A DNA stretch of 64,000 bases from Variovorax sp. PBL-E5. Lineage in GTDB: Bacteria > Pseudomonadota > Gammaproteobacteria > Burkholderiales > Burkholderiaceae_C. The translations under genes and the position numbers were made by a program. The stretch covers positions 124,001 to 188,000 of the forward strand of contig NZ_LR594672.1 in the NCBI RefSeq assembly GCF_901827185.1, given 5' to 3'. Within the stretch, counting starts at the first letter, position 1; each line of letters starts with the position of its first letter. The notes under the pieces were generated by a model. That model saw nothing but the letters and a program-made list of their open reading frames with translations, was not told the DNA's origin and ran no database searches. Shown in pieces: positions 7,351-15,915 of the stretch.

Positions 7351-8555
7351 TCAGAGTTGCTCGATACCGGCAAGCTTCCAGGTTCCCCCGCCCGAGGGTT
7401 TCAGGAAGTGCCAGACCTCTTCGATGACTTCAGAGGGGTCATCCCCCTCGGCGATTTCCGCCTTGAAGTGGATGCTGCCAGTGAAGGACGCCGCCGAGCT
7501 TACGAAGTCGAGCACACGATTGCCCCGGACGCTCACGGCGAGAACTTTGGTACGCGGCGCTTCGTTCCGTTCATTGATGCTCGAGACAAAGTACTGCAGT
7601 AAGTCACCATCGTCGCTCAACGCTGCCAGTTCTTCCAGGTCACCTCGGTTGTTGGCGTCCTGCACGCGTCGAAACAGCTCCGGGGCTTCCCGCAGCAGTT
7701 CGGACTGTGCGTCGGCCGACGGCGCAGCAGTCGCGCGGGGGCTAGGCGTCGTCGCCAGCGCTGGGTCGCTGCCGGCCTTGTTCGTCCCGGCTTGACCCGC
7801 CGGCTGGTTGCCGCGGTCTCGCTTCACCAGACTGCGCAGGAGGAAGAAAGCGCCAACCACGACCAGCAAGGCCAGGAGCAGGCCACCGAGCATGCTCGCG
7901 GGCGCAGGCTTTTCTGTTTGTGACGTGGGTGGGTTGTTCACGGCGGCCGATGTAGCCCGAGGCGCCCGTTCGGAATAGCCCCCCGCCTCGGGGGCCTCGT
8001 GCTTCCGATTCGAGCTTCGTGCACCTGGGGTGTCTGGGTGGGTGTCGACGTGGGAGCGGGGTCTCGGTTGTCCGCCATCGCGTAGCCCGCGACACCGGCA
8101 AGGGCGGCGGCGCCCGCAATCTGGGCCCCGCTCCAACCGCGGCGTGGCGCTTCCTGGGTGGCCGGCCGAGCGTAGTTTCCGGCGGAGCCTCCGCCCGCCG
8201 AACCGCCACCCGCCGTGAGGGGCGTGCCCTCGCGCCGCGGCACATTGCTTCCGATGATGCTATTCCCGTTGCCCGTCGGCTGTGTAGCAGGCACCTCAGT
8301 GGCTCGCGAGTATGAGCGGGCAGGCTCAGCGGGCCGCGAGCGCGCCTCGCGCATGGCTTCGGAGCGCCGCAACCCTACCGACGCTCCGCCACCCGCGCGG
8401 ACCGGCGCCCTCGCGGGAGTTGCGGTGACACTGCGGGAGGACGTAAATGATGACTTCGAACCGGACGGGCTGCCGGCGCGGGCATCTGCGGGCAGCGAAA
8501 CTGCCAGCATGGCGAGGGTGGCCAACACGGCGGCGAGAGTTTTCAGCTTCAGCAT
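7351..8555 (-). pseudogene. Tim44-like domain protein split by a frameshift
   Basis: The first frame (8555 to 7938) has a signal peptide (cleavage after ADA), a low-complexity Ser/Gly/Pro region and a glycine/alanine-rich helix (QIAGAAALAGVAGYAM), then ends in an implausible tail. A second frame (from about 8020 to 7351) carries a transmembrane helix (MLGGLLLALLVVVGAFFLL) and a C-terminal Tim44-like domain (ELFRRVQDANNRGDLEELAAL ... EVWHF). Burkholderiales Tim44-like proteins are single chains in this order, so one base has probably been gained or lost in the C5 or G6 runs at about 7975-8000. AGGAG precedes the start. A sequencing error is possible. Confidence 0.7.
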
Positions 8556-8633
8556 TTGGAGGCTCCTCGGAATCGAAGCGGGTACGCGTTGTGACTGGAA
8601 TAGAGACGGCGCTGTAGCCGCATCAGCCCGGAA

Positions 8634-8670
8634 GAAAACGCCTTCCCGGGCGAGAAGGCACGGGAAGGCG
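8634..8670 (-). terminator. intrinsic terminator
   Basis: A 10-bp stem CGCCTTCCCG/CGGGAAGGCG followed on the minus strand by TTTTC, after the gene ending at 8678. Confidence 0.85.
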
Positions 8671-8677
8671 ATAGGAA

Positions 8678-9235
8678 TCAGCGGCCTGCCGGTTGGGCTG
8701 CCGCGCGCTCTACGAAGCGGTACGACTCGGTCAAAAACTCGAGGGCCGTTCTGCCACCGCCAAGACCGCCCAATTGGCTGCAAAGGTGATGGTCATAGAC
8801 GATGCCCGCAGCGCAGGCCGATGCCGCTTGCTTGAAATCGCGCGCGAGCCACCCGTCCAGAACCCAGCGGATGAAGTGCGGAGCGAGGACCCGGTCCAAG
8901 GCCTTTGGGTCGATTTCCGGGCTGAGCGAGCTCAACTCGTCGTAGAACCGTATCGGCGCGCCATGGTCTTGGCCAGAACGGGGTACGGCCAAGATTGCCG
9001 GCTCAAGTGGCGGCGGAGGCTCCCCTGAAAAATCCGGAGAACCTTCCAGCAGGAAGGAAGCGAAGGCAACGTCTGCGGTGTGTTCGACTGCGCAGACGAA
9101 GTCGCGAGGGTGCCAGTTGCGCGCAATCCAGTGCGTGTACGTCGCGTGAAGCTGAATTCTCAGCTCTCGCAGTTCCGCTGCCGGGTTGGCCAGGTTGTCG
9201 TCGCCGTAAAAGCGCTTTGGGGCTTGGGTGGGCAT
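8678..9235 (-). CDS. hypothetical protein
   Basis: A 185-residue soluble protein with aromatic patches (YTHWIARNWHPRDF, HFIRWVLDGWLARDF) that look like two related helical segments, suggesting an internal duplication, and a central proline stretch. No domain recognised. It has its own shared-type promoter (CTAGAC-N5-AGGACCACTC) and its own terminator. Confidence 0.6.
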   Translation of the reverse strand: MPTQAPKRFYGDDNLANPAAELRELRIQLHATYTHWIARNWHPRDFVCAVEHTADVAFASFLLEGSPDFSGEPPPPLEPAILAVPRSGQDHGAPIRFYDELSSLSPEIDPKALDRVLAPHFIRWVLDGWLARDFKQAASACAAGIVYDHHLCSQLGGLGGGRTALEFLTESYRFVERAAAQPAGR

Positions 9236-9254
9236 GGGTTGTCTTGTATGAGTG

Positions 9255-9270
9255 GTCCTGGTTCGTCTAG
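9255..9270 (-). promoter_or_regulatory. CTAGAC-N5-AGGAC shared promoter
   Basis: Minus strand: CTAGAC, 5 nt, AGGACCACTC, then the ATG at 9235. The AGGACCACTC leader recurs at 14014. Confidence 0.65.
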
Positions 9271-9328
9271 CAAGCAGGCTCAGGCCATTCCTTGCGCCCG
9301 CCCCTAAGGCCGTGCGGAGCTTGCTGGT

Positions 9329-9356
9329 AAAAAAAAAGGGGGCCGCGAAGGCCCCT
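9329..9356 (-). terminator. intrinsic terminator
   Basis: A GGGGCC/GGCCCC stem with a TTCGC loop and nine T on the minus strand. Confidence 0.9.
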
Positions 9357-9376
9357 CTTGAGTGAACCGGGAGGGC

Positions 9377-10054
9377 TCAACGCTGGGTCAGCTGGTCGAC
9401 CTTTGGCACGGCCCCGATTTCCGGCTGGCCTTCCACGTATTCGACTTTGGCACCCGTTGCCGATTCCACGCTGCGCGCCATGTCGAGGATGGTCTTGTTG
9501 GTCCACTCCTCTGGAGTACCAATTGCGCTTGCCACGGCGTCCCGCGCCAGGCCGCTCAGCCCGCCGCTCGCCTTCTGGAACACGGCATACATGTTCAGCT
9601 CGTAGCCATCCTTGTATCGATAGATGCAGGTGTACAGGGTCAGGTTGTCGGACCCCGAGACGCTGCGATTGGCACGCGACGTCCAGACGGCGCCGTCGCA
9701 CTTGGCAACGCGTGGAATGGAGGCGCCGGCGCCCCCCTGCATGGCCATGATTGCGCCCAGCGAGGTCCCGCCCAGTGCCGCGGCAGGGTCGACGAGCTGG
9801 AAGCGACCGGCCGTCTCGGGGACCTTGGCGCCCATCTGCAAGGGACGGTTTTGCACCACCGAGTTCGTGTTGCGGGCCAAGCCGTCGGCGGTAGCCTTGA
9901 TGACGGCGTCCGGGGTTGCGCGGGTCTTCACTTGGAACACGTGGTAGTGCTCCACGGTTTCGTGGCGCTTCGCAAGGGTGGAGTTGACCGAGCCGCAGCC
10001 GGCGAGGATGAGGACAGCAGCGACTGCGACGGTGACATGAATGGATTTTTGCAT
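9377..10054 (-). CDS. lipoprotein of unknown function
   Basis: A 225-residue protein with a signal region and lipobox LAGC near residue 20, so an outer- or inner-membrane lipoprotein. The body has a pair of cysteines (AKCDG, LYTCIY) that could form a disulphide and a hydrophobic Gly/Ala segment near residue 95. No family recognised. The ATG at 10054 lies behind a good sigma70-type promoter (TTGCGC-N17-TAAAAT), unlike most neighbours, so it is probably expressed by the housekeeping system. Confidence 0.65.
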   Translation of the reverse strand: MQKSIHVTVAVAAVLILAGCGSVNSTLAKRHETVEHYHVFQVKTRATPDAVIKATADGLARNTNSVVQNRPLQMGAKVPETAGRFQLVDPAAALGGTSLGAIMAMQGGAGASIPRVAKCDGAVWTSRANRSVSGSDNLTLYTCIYRYKDGYELNMYAVFQKASGGLSGLARDAVASAIGTPEEWTNKTILDMARSVESATGAKVEYVEGQPEIGAVPKVDQLTQR

Positions 10055-10112
10055 TTTAGATTGCCTGTTTCTAAGGGGAGGTGGTACGCGAGCGCAGCGC
10101 CGCCTTAGAAGC

Positions 10113-10141
10113 ATTTTAGCATCAGCAGTATCGAGGCGCAA
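10113..10141 (-). promoter_or_regulatory. sigma70-type promoter
   Basis: Minus strand TTGCGC, 17 nt, TAAAAT, about 60 nt before the lipoprotein ATG at 10054. Confidence 0.55.
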
Positions 10142-10227
10142 GCTGTTGGCGTTTTAGATGCTGCGAGTATGTCGTTTAGCCAGTCGAGCGCCCCCAGGGC
10201 GATTCCCTCGCCGGCCCCGAATGGTGG

Positions 10228-10243
10228 CTACACAGGGCAGGAC
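10228..10243 (+). promoter_or_regulatory. CTACAC-N5-AGGAC shared promoter
   Basis: CTACAC, 5 nt, AGGACTACTTT, then GGGAG and the ATG at 10265. The leader is nearly identical to the one at 16769. Confidence 0.7.
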
Positions 10244-10264
10244 TACTTTAGGGAGCTACTGCCC

Positions 10265-10732
10265 ATGCCAATGCATGTTCTTGCCTACCACGCGACGGTT
10301 GCGCGCGAGGATTTCCCCCGCTTCGAACTCAGCGATGACGTTGGCTACCATTTCGGCTCGAAGGATACGGCTAACCGCAGGTTGGAGCACCTCCTACAGG
10401 GAGGCGACGAGGACGACCTCGAGGGCGCGCGCATTCTCCCGTGCCTCCTCACGATGCAAAGCCCTTTGCGCATGGCTGACTGCCATACGTGGAGCCTCAA
10501 CAACGTCATCCCGGCGTTGAGGAACGCAGGTGTCATCTCGGCGGAGCAGAGTGATGCGCTGTGGGACGAAGGCTATCTCGACCAGGCTGGCTTCCGAGCA
10601 TTGCTCGAAGGCGCCGGCTATGACGCGGTCATCTACCGCAATGAAACCGAGGGCGGCGGGGATTCCTACCTGATGCTTGACGCTGACCGCATCGAGTTCG
10701 CCTTAACGAAAGCACCCGAGACCGACCGATGA
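10265..10732 (+). CDS. ADP-ribosyltransferase-like protein (polyvalent-protein ART type)
   Basis: The 155-residue protein has the layout of the small ART-like domains found in phage and plasmid polyvalent proteins: an N-terminal YHAT near residue 8, VGYHFGSKDTANRRLEHL in the middle, a strand LLTMQSPLRMADCHTW, and a C-terminal GYDAVIYRNETEGGGDSY. The final Glu of the NETEG segment would be the usual catalytic position. Such domains modify host or rival proteins or RNA using NAD. The ATG at 10265 has GGGAG upstream; an ATG at 10271 is possible. Assignment is from pattern memory without a search, and the catalytic arginine or His equivalent is unproven. Confidence 0.5.
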   Translation: MPMHVLAYHATVAREDFPRFELSDDVGYHFGSKDTANRRLEHLLQGGDEDDLEGARILPCLLTMQSPLRMADCHTWSLNNVIPALRNAGVISAEQSDALWDEGYLDQAGFRALLEGAGYDAVIYRNETEGGGDSYLMLDADRIEFALTKAPETDR

Positions 10733-10735
10733 TTC

Positions 10736-10763
10736 GAGCCCTCCACCGGAGGGCTCTCTTTTT
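10736..10763 (+). terminator. intrinsic terminator
   Basis: A perfect 9-bp stem GAGCCCTCC/GGAGGGCTC followed by TCTTTTT. Confidence 0.9.
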
Positions 10764-11430
10764 AGGCCGCTCGCCACGGCGCGTACTTGCCCCACACCGC
10801 GATGAACTCTCGGGAGCCATTGTGTGCGCGGGAGTACAGCCACGAGGGGTGGAGGAGCGTGTGAGGTAAGGACCAGATGGACTTGGCCCGGTGGACGTGT
10901 GTGTTCCCGATGACCACGTAGGTTTCGCAGTTGCGGATGATTTCCTCTTCGACTACGCCGTGCTCGTTTCCGCCGGCTTCGTGGCGGGCCGGGTCGTACT
11001 TGTGAGTGACCCATGAGGCAACCACCACCTTCGGCTTGAGCGCGCACACCGCGTCGACGGCGTCGTACTGCCTAACATTTGCCCCGTAGGCGATGACTGG
11101 CTGGCGCAGGGCGGCATAGTGCGCTCGGATGTGCGGCCATTGCTGCATGAGGTTGTCAGTGCCAATGATGCCGAGCGCATCGCTGAGGACACCCGTCCCT
11201 GCCCCAATCTCCAAGGCGGGCCTGTCACCAATCAACGCCTTCAGCCAAGCCACAAGCTCCAGCGTTGGCAGCCCGTATGCGGCGTGGCGGACGCCAAAAA
11301 TAGCCCGCTCCTCAACCGTCGTCCCTTCATAAAATGCGGCCGGCATAACTTTGAGTCGGCCGCCTTCGTCAAGCACCAGTGGCGCGATGTCGCGAACTTT
11401 CGTCGGGTCCAGGGCGCGAGCCTCAATCAT
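10762..11430 (-). CDS. SAM-dependent methyltransferase-like protein
   Basis: A 222-residue protein with one clear Rossmann methyltransferase signature, ALEIGAGTGVLSDALG, near residues 72-87 (motif I), and a probable later strand (KPKVVVASWVTHKYD) corresponding to motif IV. The substrate is unknown. The C-terminal part (RNCETYVVIGNTHVHR) is consistent with the final strands of the fold. The gene converges on the ART-like gene, with the terminator between them. Confidence 0.65.
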   Translation of the reverse strand: MIEARALDPTKVRDIAPLVLDEGGRLKVMPAAFYEGTTVEERAIFGVRHAAYGLPTLELVAWLKALIGDRPALEIGAGTGVLSDALGIIGTDNLMQQWPHIRAHYAALRQPVIAYGANVRQYDAVDAVCALKPKVVVASWVTHKYDPARHEAGGNEHGVVEEEIIRNCETYVVIGNTHVHRAKSIWSLPHTLLHPSWLYSRAHNGSREFIAVWGKYAPWRAA

Positions 11431-11538
11431 CGGGGTCTTTCAGGGGAGCAGCGGGCGTTGGGCCCAGGATTATCGCAAACCTGCCGGCCTCCGGCGGTGG
11501 CATGCGGGCTAAACGCGTGCCCTATCCTGTGAACAAAC

Positions 11539-11555
11539 CCTATAGGCGTGCAGAG
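11539..11555 (+). promoter_or_regulatory. CTATAG-type promoter
   Basis: CCTATAG, 5 nt, CAGAG, 11 nt before the ATG at 11566. A weaker match to the shared leader. Confidence 0.4.
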
Positions 11556-11565
11556 CGCCGGTTAA

Positions 11566-12327
11566 ATGCGCGTACTTTCCAAATTCCGGGACTATTACGA
11601 CAACGCTCAGGCCCTGGGCGCGGATAAGACACGGGTGTTCGTGCGAACGGCCGCACGCCAGCAGTTTGCGGAGGGAGCCGTTCCTGTTCCCTGGAATGGC
11701 CTCACCGCAGCGGGGATTCCGCGCCGTATCGAAATCGCTGACGGCAGTGTGGTCGCGCTCGACGCACTCCACATCCTCTTTGCCGGCAAGTTGTACCGTG
11801 GCCTCCGTGTCCGCCTATACGGGCGCCACCTGCGCGGCTACCGCCCGCCACGGGACCACGACTTGACCGACTGCTACGCCGTCGATGAACATGTCTTTTA
11901 CAACGCGCCGGGGGCCATTGCCGACCTGAGCCGACATGTGCCGGAGAAGGAGCTGAAGGCAAAGGGGTGGCGCTCCAAGCGCACGCTTGCCGAGAAAGTC
12001 GGCGACTTTCTAGGCGAACAGGGTCGCACCGAACTCTTCGACTGGGCGGTCACCCAGCGTGTTGCCATCGCGGTCAAGGAGGCTGAGCGCAGGGGAGTTG
12101 GCGTTAGCCGGGTAAGCCTGACGCTGAACCCCGCGCTGGAAACGGTGGAGTTCTACCGGCTATTCGATGCCTATCAGGCCTATCAGGAGCTCGACATGTT
12201 CTGGGGCGGCGTACTGGCACCGGAATCGCGCCCCATGGTCGGCATTGCGGACAAGTACCGCATTGCGCAAGCTGGCTTCGACCAACTCAGCTTCCGCAAA
12301 AGTCCAACCAAGCGACATACGGGATGA
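11566..12327 (+). CDS. hypothetical protein of the KFRDYYD type found in phages and plasmids
   Basis: A 253-residue protein opening with LSKFRDYYDNAQ and continuing with VFVRTAARQQF. I recognise this opening from conserved hypothetical proteins of large phages and plasmids, which have no known function. The middle is rich in Arg and Tyr and the C-terminus contains FYRLFDAYQAYQELDMFWGGVL, likely helical. No catalytic motif is visible. Confidence 0.6.
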   Translation: MRVLSKFRDYYDNAQALGADKTRVFVRTAARQQFAEGAVPVPWNGLTAAGIPRRIEIADGSVVALDALHILFAGKLYRGLRVRLYGRHLRGYRPPRDHDLTDCYAVDEHVFYNAPGAIADLSRHVPEKELKAKGWRSKRTLAEKVGDFLGEQGRTELFDWAVTQRVAIAVKEAERRGVGVSRVSLTLNPALETVEFYRLFDAYQAYQELDMFWGGVLAPESRPMVGIADKYRIAQAGFDQLSFRKSPTKRHTG

Positions 12328-12372
12328 GGTGCTCGTCGATGGGTGCCCCGACTTCAGCGCTTTACTTGTCGC

Positions 12373-12885
12373 CTAGTGCCGCGTGGCCCTGACCTGCGGA
12401 AGCAGGCTTGAGAACACGCCGGCCGTGTCCGACGTGGTGCCAGAAAAGAACGTCACTGCGCCAAACGTGTCCCCGCGGACCTTGCGCGGGTTCTTCACCA
12501 GAGGGGCGGTCCCAAGCCAGACGCCTTCGTTCGTCTCTACCGTGAAGGCCATCTGGCTCACGCGATAGGGGCTGTTGCCGACTGAGCCGTACTTATCCAT
12601 GATGGCGTCGAAGTACTTGAGTTTTCGCTTCGGAAGGCCCCAGGAGTTGACCACGAGAACGACGAAGTCCGCGCTCATCAGCGATGCGACACGTCTGATG
12701 TGCTCCGCGGCTTGCGTCTTGGCCTGGTCTTCATCGGTAGGCAGCGGCACTTCAAACACTTCCCGGGACAAGGTGCTGCCCACTATGGCGAACGCCTGAG
12801 GTGCATTTCCGGCTTCGACGTCGATTCGTACTTTCTTGATAATTCCGTCGACCAGGTCGGCGAGCTCAGGTGGAAGCGGCTTCAT
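12373..12885 (-). CDS. hypothetical protein
   Basis: A 170-residue alpha/beta protein with no recognised domain. Alternating strands such as QAFAIVGSTL and ADFVVLVVNSWGL resemble a Rossmann-like core. The ATG at 12885 was chosen because the sequence before it is GC-rich and not protein-like. No shared promoter box is seen upstream. Confidence 0.55.
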   Translation of the reverse strand: MKPLPPELADLVDGIIKKVRIDVEAGNAPQAFAIVGSTLSREVFEVPLPTDEDQAKTQAAEHIRRVASLMSADFVVLVVNSWGLPKRKLKYFDAIMDKYGSVGNSPYRVSQMAFTVETNEGVWLGTAPLVKNPRKVRGDTFGAVTFFSGTTSDTAGVFSSLLPQVRATRH

Positions 12886-13143
12886 TGTGGGAGGGGACGG
12901 GGCATGCAATGCGCCATTGTCGCCTCCGGCGGTGCCTTGGCGGGGGCAGGACTTCGGGCGGCACATCACGAACTCGGCCTTGGCCCAGAATTGCTCCTGC
13001 TAGAGGTGTCAGCGCAGCCACATCTTCCCGAGGCCTCTCTCTAGTGGGCTCCGAAGGTGGGATACACTCGCGCCGCTTGCAACTTCGCTTTAGAAGCTGC
13101 GCCGCCATAGGCAACATGGTGAACTATTCCAAGGAAAACTGAA

Positions 13144-13521
13144 ATGAACCGTATCGAACTGGTCGAGAAGATTGCATCCACCCACGATGTGAGCAAGGCA
13201 GAGGCTGCGCGCATCGTCGAGACCTTCACCAGCGCCATCATCGGTGCCGTGAAGAAGGGAGAGCCTGTCCAAATCATCGGATTTGGCACGTTCAAGCAAG
13301 TCTCCCGCGCTGCTCGCTCTGGATTTAACCCGCGCCTGGGAGAGAAAATCAAGATTGCCGCGCAGAAGGTGCCGAAGTTCGTGCCGGGCGCCGCCTTCAA
13401 GGCCGCCATCGACCCGAAGGCCGCCAAGCGCAAGGCCGACAAGGTTGCTGCCACGCCGTTAGCCAAGAAGTCCGCGCCGGCGAAGAAGGCTGCAGCGCCC
13501 GCCAAGAAGGCGAAGAAGTAA
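13144..13521 (+). CDS. HU/IHF-family nucleoid protein with a basic C-terminal tail
   Basis: The 125-residue product has a complete HU domain (NRIELVEKIASTHDVSKAEA, GFGTFKQVSRAARSGFNPRLGE) over residues 2-95. It differs from ordinary 90-residue HU by a lysine/alanine/proline tail (repeats of AKK and APAKK) like histone H1. Such tailed forms occur in Burkholderiales and on plasmids and are thought to compact DNA. It should bind DNA without sequence specificity as a dimer. A short terminator follows the stop. Confidence 0.93.
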   Translation: MNRIELVEKIASTHDVSKAEAARIVETFTSAIIGAVKKGEPVQIIGFGTFKQVSRAARSGFNPRLGEKIKIAAQKVPKFVPGAAFKAAIDPKAAKRKADKVAATPLAKKSAPAKKAAAPAKKAKK

Positions 13522-13544
13522 GCTGAGAGCTTGGCTCTAGGAGG

Positions 13545-13566
13545 CGGCCCTACGGGGCCGTTTCTC
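13545..13566 (+). terminator. intrinsic terminator of the HU gene
   Basis: CGGCCC-TAC-GGGGCCG followed by TTTCTC. Confidence 0.7.
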
Positions 13567-13604
13567 ATTGTTGGGCGGCCGCTGACGGGGGTGGCACCGT
13601 GCCA

Positions 13605-13641
13605 TAAAAAAGCCTGGCATCTCGGAGGGAGAGCCAGGCTT
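13605..13641 (-). terminator. intrinsic terminator
   Basis: An 8-bp stem AGCCTGGC/GCCAGGCT followed by six T on the minus strand, after the gene ending at 13650. Confidence 0.85.
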
Positions 13642-13649
13642 GGAATCAA

Positions 13650-13997
13650 TCAGCTATGTTCGGCCGTGGCCTTGAGGTTCTCGAACCAGCGAAGGACCGC
13701 GGTCCTGCTTCTCGGCGTTCGAGGGCGGAAGCCAACGTCGTCCTTGTGAGCATCCGAGAATGCCGACCAGAGGTCCGTGTCGACCAGGCGGCAGTCTGCC
13801 TGCTCTCCGAGCAGCCCGACCAATTCGGTCACTGTCGCCTCGTAGGCTGCGCGCGCGGACACAACCTTCGGATGCTTCCAGTCGTTGTTGACACCCTCGA
13901 GAGCGAAGGAGTCGTAGTAGGCGGCCCTAGCACGGTACTGGCGCAGCTGCGCATCTCGCGCCTCGGGCGTTGGCCCGGCAAAGTCTTCAGGTGTCAT
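13650..13997 (-). CDS. hypothetical protein
   Basis: A 115-residue acidic helical protein with no recognised domain. A shared-type promoter (CTATAC-N5-AGGACCACTC) ends 17 nt before the ATG at 13997. An in-frame ATG at 14021 lies inside that promoter and is rejected. Confidence 0.6.
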   Translation of the reverse strand: MTPEDFAGPTPEARDAQLRQYRARAAYYDSFALEGVNNDWKHPKVVSARAAYEATVTELVGLLGEQADCRLVDTDLWSAFSDAHKDDVGFRPRTPRSRTAVLRWFENLKATAEHS

Positions 13998-14013
13998 GGT
14001 TTGGGGGTGAGTG

Positions 14014-14029
14014 GTCCTCATTGGTATAG
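14014..14029 (-). promoter_or_regulatory. CTATAC-N5-AGGAC shared promoter
   Basis: Minus strand: CTATAC, 5 nt, AGGACCACTC, then the ATG at 13997. Confidence 0.65.
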
Positions 14030-14101
14030 GCGCGCGGCTGAGCGCGCCTGACGTTTAAGGAGGGGAGCTATATCTCATCCAACGAACTGCCACCTTAGGC
14101 C

Positions 14102-14566
14102 ATGGAACCGTTTACCTTCCTGCTCGCTTCCGCATTCTTCGCCACCTCGGCTCACGCTGCTCTACCGGCGGCCGAGGTTGTCGCCACCACAGCCACCGTG
14201 GTAGCCACTTCAGCTGCCCGCAAAGTCGAGACACTTCCTTCGGGGGTCAGGGTGCAGCACACCTTGAAGGGTGCCGGCGCCCACCCTACGGCCTCGGACA
14301 CCGTAAAGGTGCACTATCGCGGCACCCTGCCGGACGGTTCGGAATTCGACAGCTCCCATAGGCGGGGCAAGCCCATCGCCCTTCCCTTGAGCCGCGTAGT
14401 CAAGTGCTGGACAGACGGCGTACAAACAATGCAGGTCGGAGGCAAGGCGACTCTAACTTGCCCCAGCGACACCGCCTATGGCCAGCGGGGGGTGCCCGGC
14501 AGCATTCCGCCAAACAGCGTGCTGAAGTTCGACATCGAGCTGCTCAGCATCGGTTCCGACCAATAG
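14102..14566 (+). CDS. secreted FKBP-type peptidyl-prolyl isomerase
   Basis: The 154-residue protein has a signal peptide (cleavage after AHA), a threonine/alanine linker, then one FKBP domain: VKVHYRGTLPDGSEFDSS, GVQTMQVGGKATLTCPSDTAYG and IPPNSVLKFDIELL. The active-site aromatic residues are mostly kept. It should catalyse proline isomerisation in the periplasm. Two cysteines (VVKCW, LTCPS) could form a disulphide. Unlike many neighbours it has no clear shared promoter. Confidence 0.92.
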   Translation: MEPFTFLLASAFFATSAHAALPAAEVVATTATVVATSAARKVETLPSGVRVQHTLKGAGAHPTASDTVKVHYRGTLPDGSEFDSSHRRGKPIALPLSRVVKCWTDGVQTMQVGGKATLTCPSDTAYGQRGVPGSIPPNSVLKFDIELLSIGSDQ

Positions 14567-14618
14567 AGGGCGCTCCCAGGCGGGCGTCCTGTGGTGTGCT
14601 GGCTTCCCGGGGAATAGG

Positions 14619-14652
14619 AAAAACCCGCCAGGCGCATGTGCCAGGCGGGTTT
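14619..14652. terminator. bidirectional terminator between FKBP and NUDIX genes
   Basis: ACCCGCC/GGCGGGT stem flanked by A and T runs; it can serve both converging genes, better on the minus strand. Confidence 0.75.
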
Positions 14653-14658
14653 CCACAA

Positions 14659-15255
14659 TCAAGCTAGTGCTCGAGCTCTCGGGAGCATGCCGGCAGCGAT
14701 GAGCGGCTGCACCTTCCGAGCCAGCCGTTGGTTGGTTTCGTCGGGGTCATTTGCGAACTCTGCCAAGTCAAGCCAGCGGCACGAGTGAACTTCCTCGATT
14801 TGAGGCACGGGGTCGTACGGCTCATCCACCATACCCAGGTAGACGAAGTCGTGGTGCCAGTGCTTGCCTTCGTTCTTGCGCTGCTGCGCGGCAATCGCGT
14901 GGGTGTTGATGTCCAGGGGGATGGGCGCGAGGCTCCAGGCCCCCGGGCAGTTGAGGTCTGTCACCCCAGTCTCTTCCTCAGCTTCGCGCAGCGCCGAGTC
15001 GAACAACGAGCAGGGCTGCTCAGCATGCCCGCCTGGCGGCAACCAGCGGTTGTAGGCTTTGTGGTGGATGACCAACACCCTGGCTCGGGTCTCGTCCAGA
15101 ACGAGCATGCTGGAGGTCAGATGGCCCCGCATGTTCGAGCGAAGGAAAATGTCCCGGTCGTCGGCAAGCTGGGCCTGCAACGCACGGAGGCCGGCTGCTT
15201 CGTGCGGATTGCGCGCCAAATAGGCCTTCACCGTCTTCTTCACAGTCTCAATCAA
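14659..15255 (-). CDS. NUDIX hydrolase
   Basis: The 198-residue protein carries a NUDIX box, GGHAEQPCSLFDSALREAEEETGV, at about residues 74-97. The REAEEETG part is intact, so the metal-binding Glu residues are kept, but the upstream Glu of the consensus is replaced by Cys. The protein should cleave a nucleoside diphosphate linked to another group; the substrate is unknown. The start is a TTG (15255) with GGAGAG upstream; no ATG fits. An extra N-terminal helical region of about 50 residues precedes the domain. Confidence 0.88.
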   Translation of the reverse strand: MIETVKKTVKAYLARNPHEAAGLRALQAQLADDRDIFLRSNMRGHLTSSMLVLDETRARVLVIHHKAYNRWLPPGGHAEQPCSLFDSALREAEEETGVTDLNCPGAWSLAPIPLDINTHAIAAQQRKNEGKHWHHDFVYLGMVDEPYDPVPQIEEVHSCRWLDLAEFANDPDETNQRLARKVQPLIAAGMLPRARALA

Positions 15256-15382
15256 AATCTCTCCTCATCATGTGTGTCCAAATTCGGTCCCCGGTAGAGG
15301 CTCTGCGACGCGGGCGCGCGGGAGGTCCAATACGAGGATTGATGGCTTTGCCAGTCCTCGCCTGTGTAGCTAAGTGCCATCG

Positions 15383-15398
15383 CTAGACCCCCGAACTG
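15383..15398 (+). promoter_or_regulatory. CTAGAC-type promoter
   Basis: CTAGAC, 5 nt, AACTGAAAGG, 13 nt before the ATG at 15411. A partial match to the shared leader. Confidence 0.4.
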
Positions 15399-15410
15399 AA
15401 AGGATTTGTC

Positions 15411-15872
15411 ATGGCCACTGAAATCGAACGAAAGTTTCTTGTGAGGGACCGCTCCGTGCTCTCGGGGCTGGCCGGGACCCATATTGGCCAGGGATATCTG
15501 GCTGACAACGGAATGACCGTTCGAGTGCGGGTCGCTGGCGACAAGGGATTTCTGACCCTCAAGAGCAACACCCAAGGGCTATCCCGCGCGGAATTTGAGT
15601 ACCCCATCCCCCTCAGCGATGCCGAGGACCTCCTGAACGGCCATGCAAGCTTGGGCCGCCTCACGAAGGTGCGCTACCTCATCCCCGTCCGCGATGTGAC
15701 CTTCGAGGTCGACGTCTTTGAGGGCGAACTGGACGGTTTGGTCGTCGCAGAAGTTGAGCTTGGGTCCGAGGAACAGGACTTTCCGCGGCCGGCATGGCTC
15801 GGCGACGAGGTCAGCCACGACCCCAGGTACCGGAATTCGGAGCTGGCGGTAAGTCGCCGGGTCCCAGCCTAG
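15411..15872 (+). CDS. CYTH-domain triphosphatase
   Basis: The 153-residue protein is a single CYTH/triphosphate-tunnel domain. The ExExK signature is present as EIERKF at residues 4-9, with alternating charged residues along later strands (RVRVAGDKGFLTLK, FEVDVFEGELDGLVVAEVEL). Small bacterial members hydrolyse inorganic triphosphate or other triphosphates. It stands next to a NUDIX gene, and both act on phosphoanhydrides, but they are on opposite strands. Confidence 0.9.
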   Translation: MATEIERKFLVRDRSVLSGLAGTHIGQGYLADNGMTVRVRVAGDKGFLTLKSNTQGLSRAEFEYPIPLSDAEDLLNGHASLGRLTKVRYLIPVRDVTFEVDVFEGELDGLVVAEVELGSEEQDFPRPAWLGDEVSHDPRYRNSELAVSRRVPA

Positions 15873-15882
15873 GCCTGATTCT

Positions 15883-15898
15883 CTACACGAGAGAGGAC
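15883..15898 (+). promoter_or_regulatory. CTACAC-N5-AGGAC shared promoter
   Basis: CTACAC, 5 nt, AGGACAACTTCC, then the ATG at 15916. Confidence 0.7.
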
Positions 15899-15915
15899 AA
15901 CTTCCCTCTACCTCA

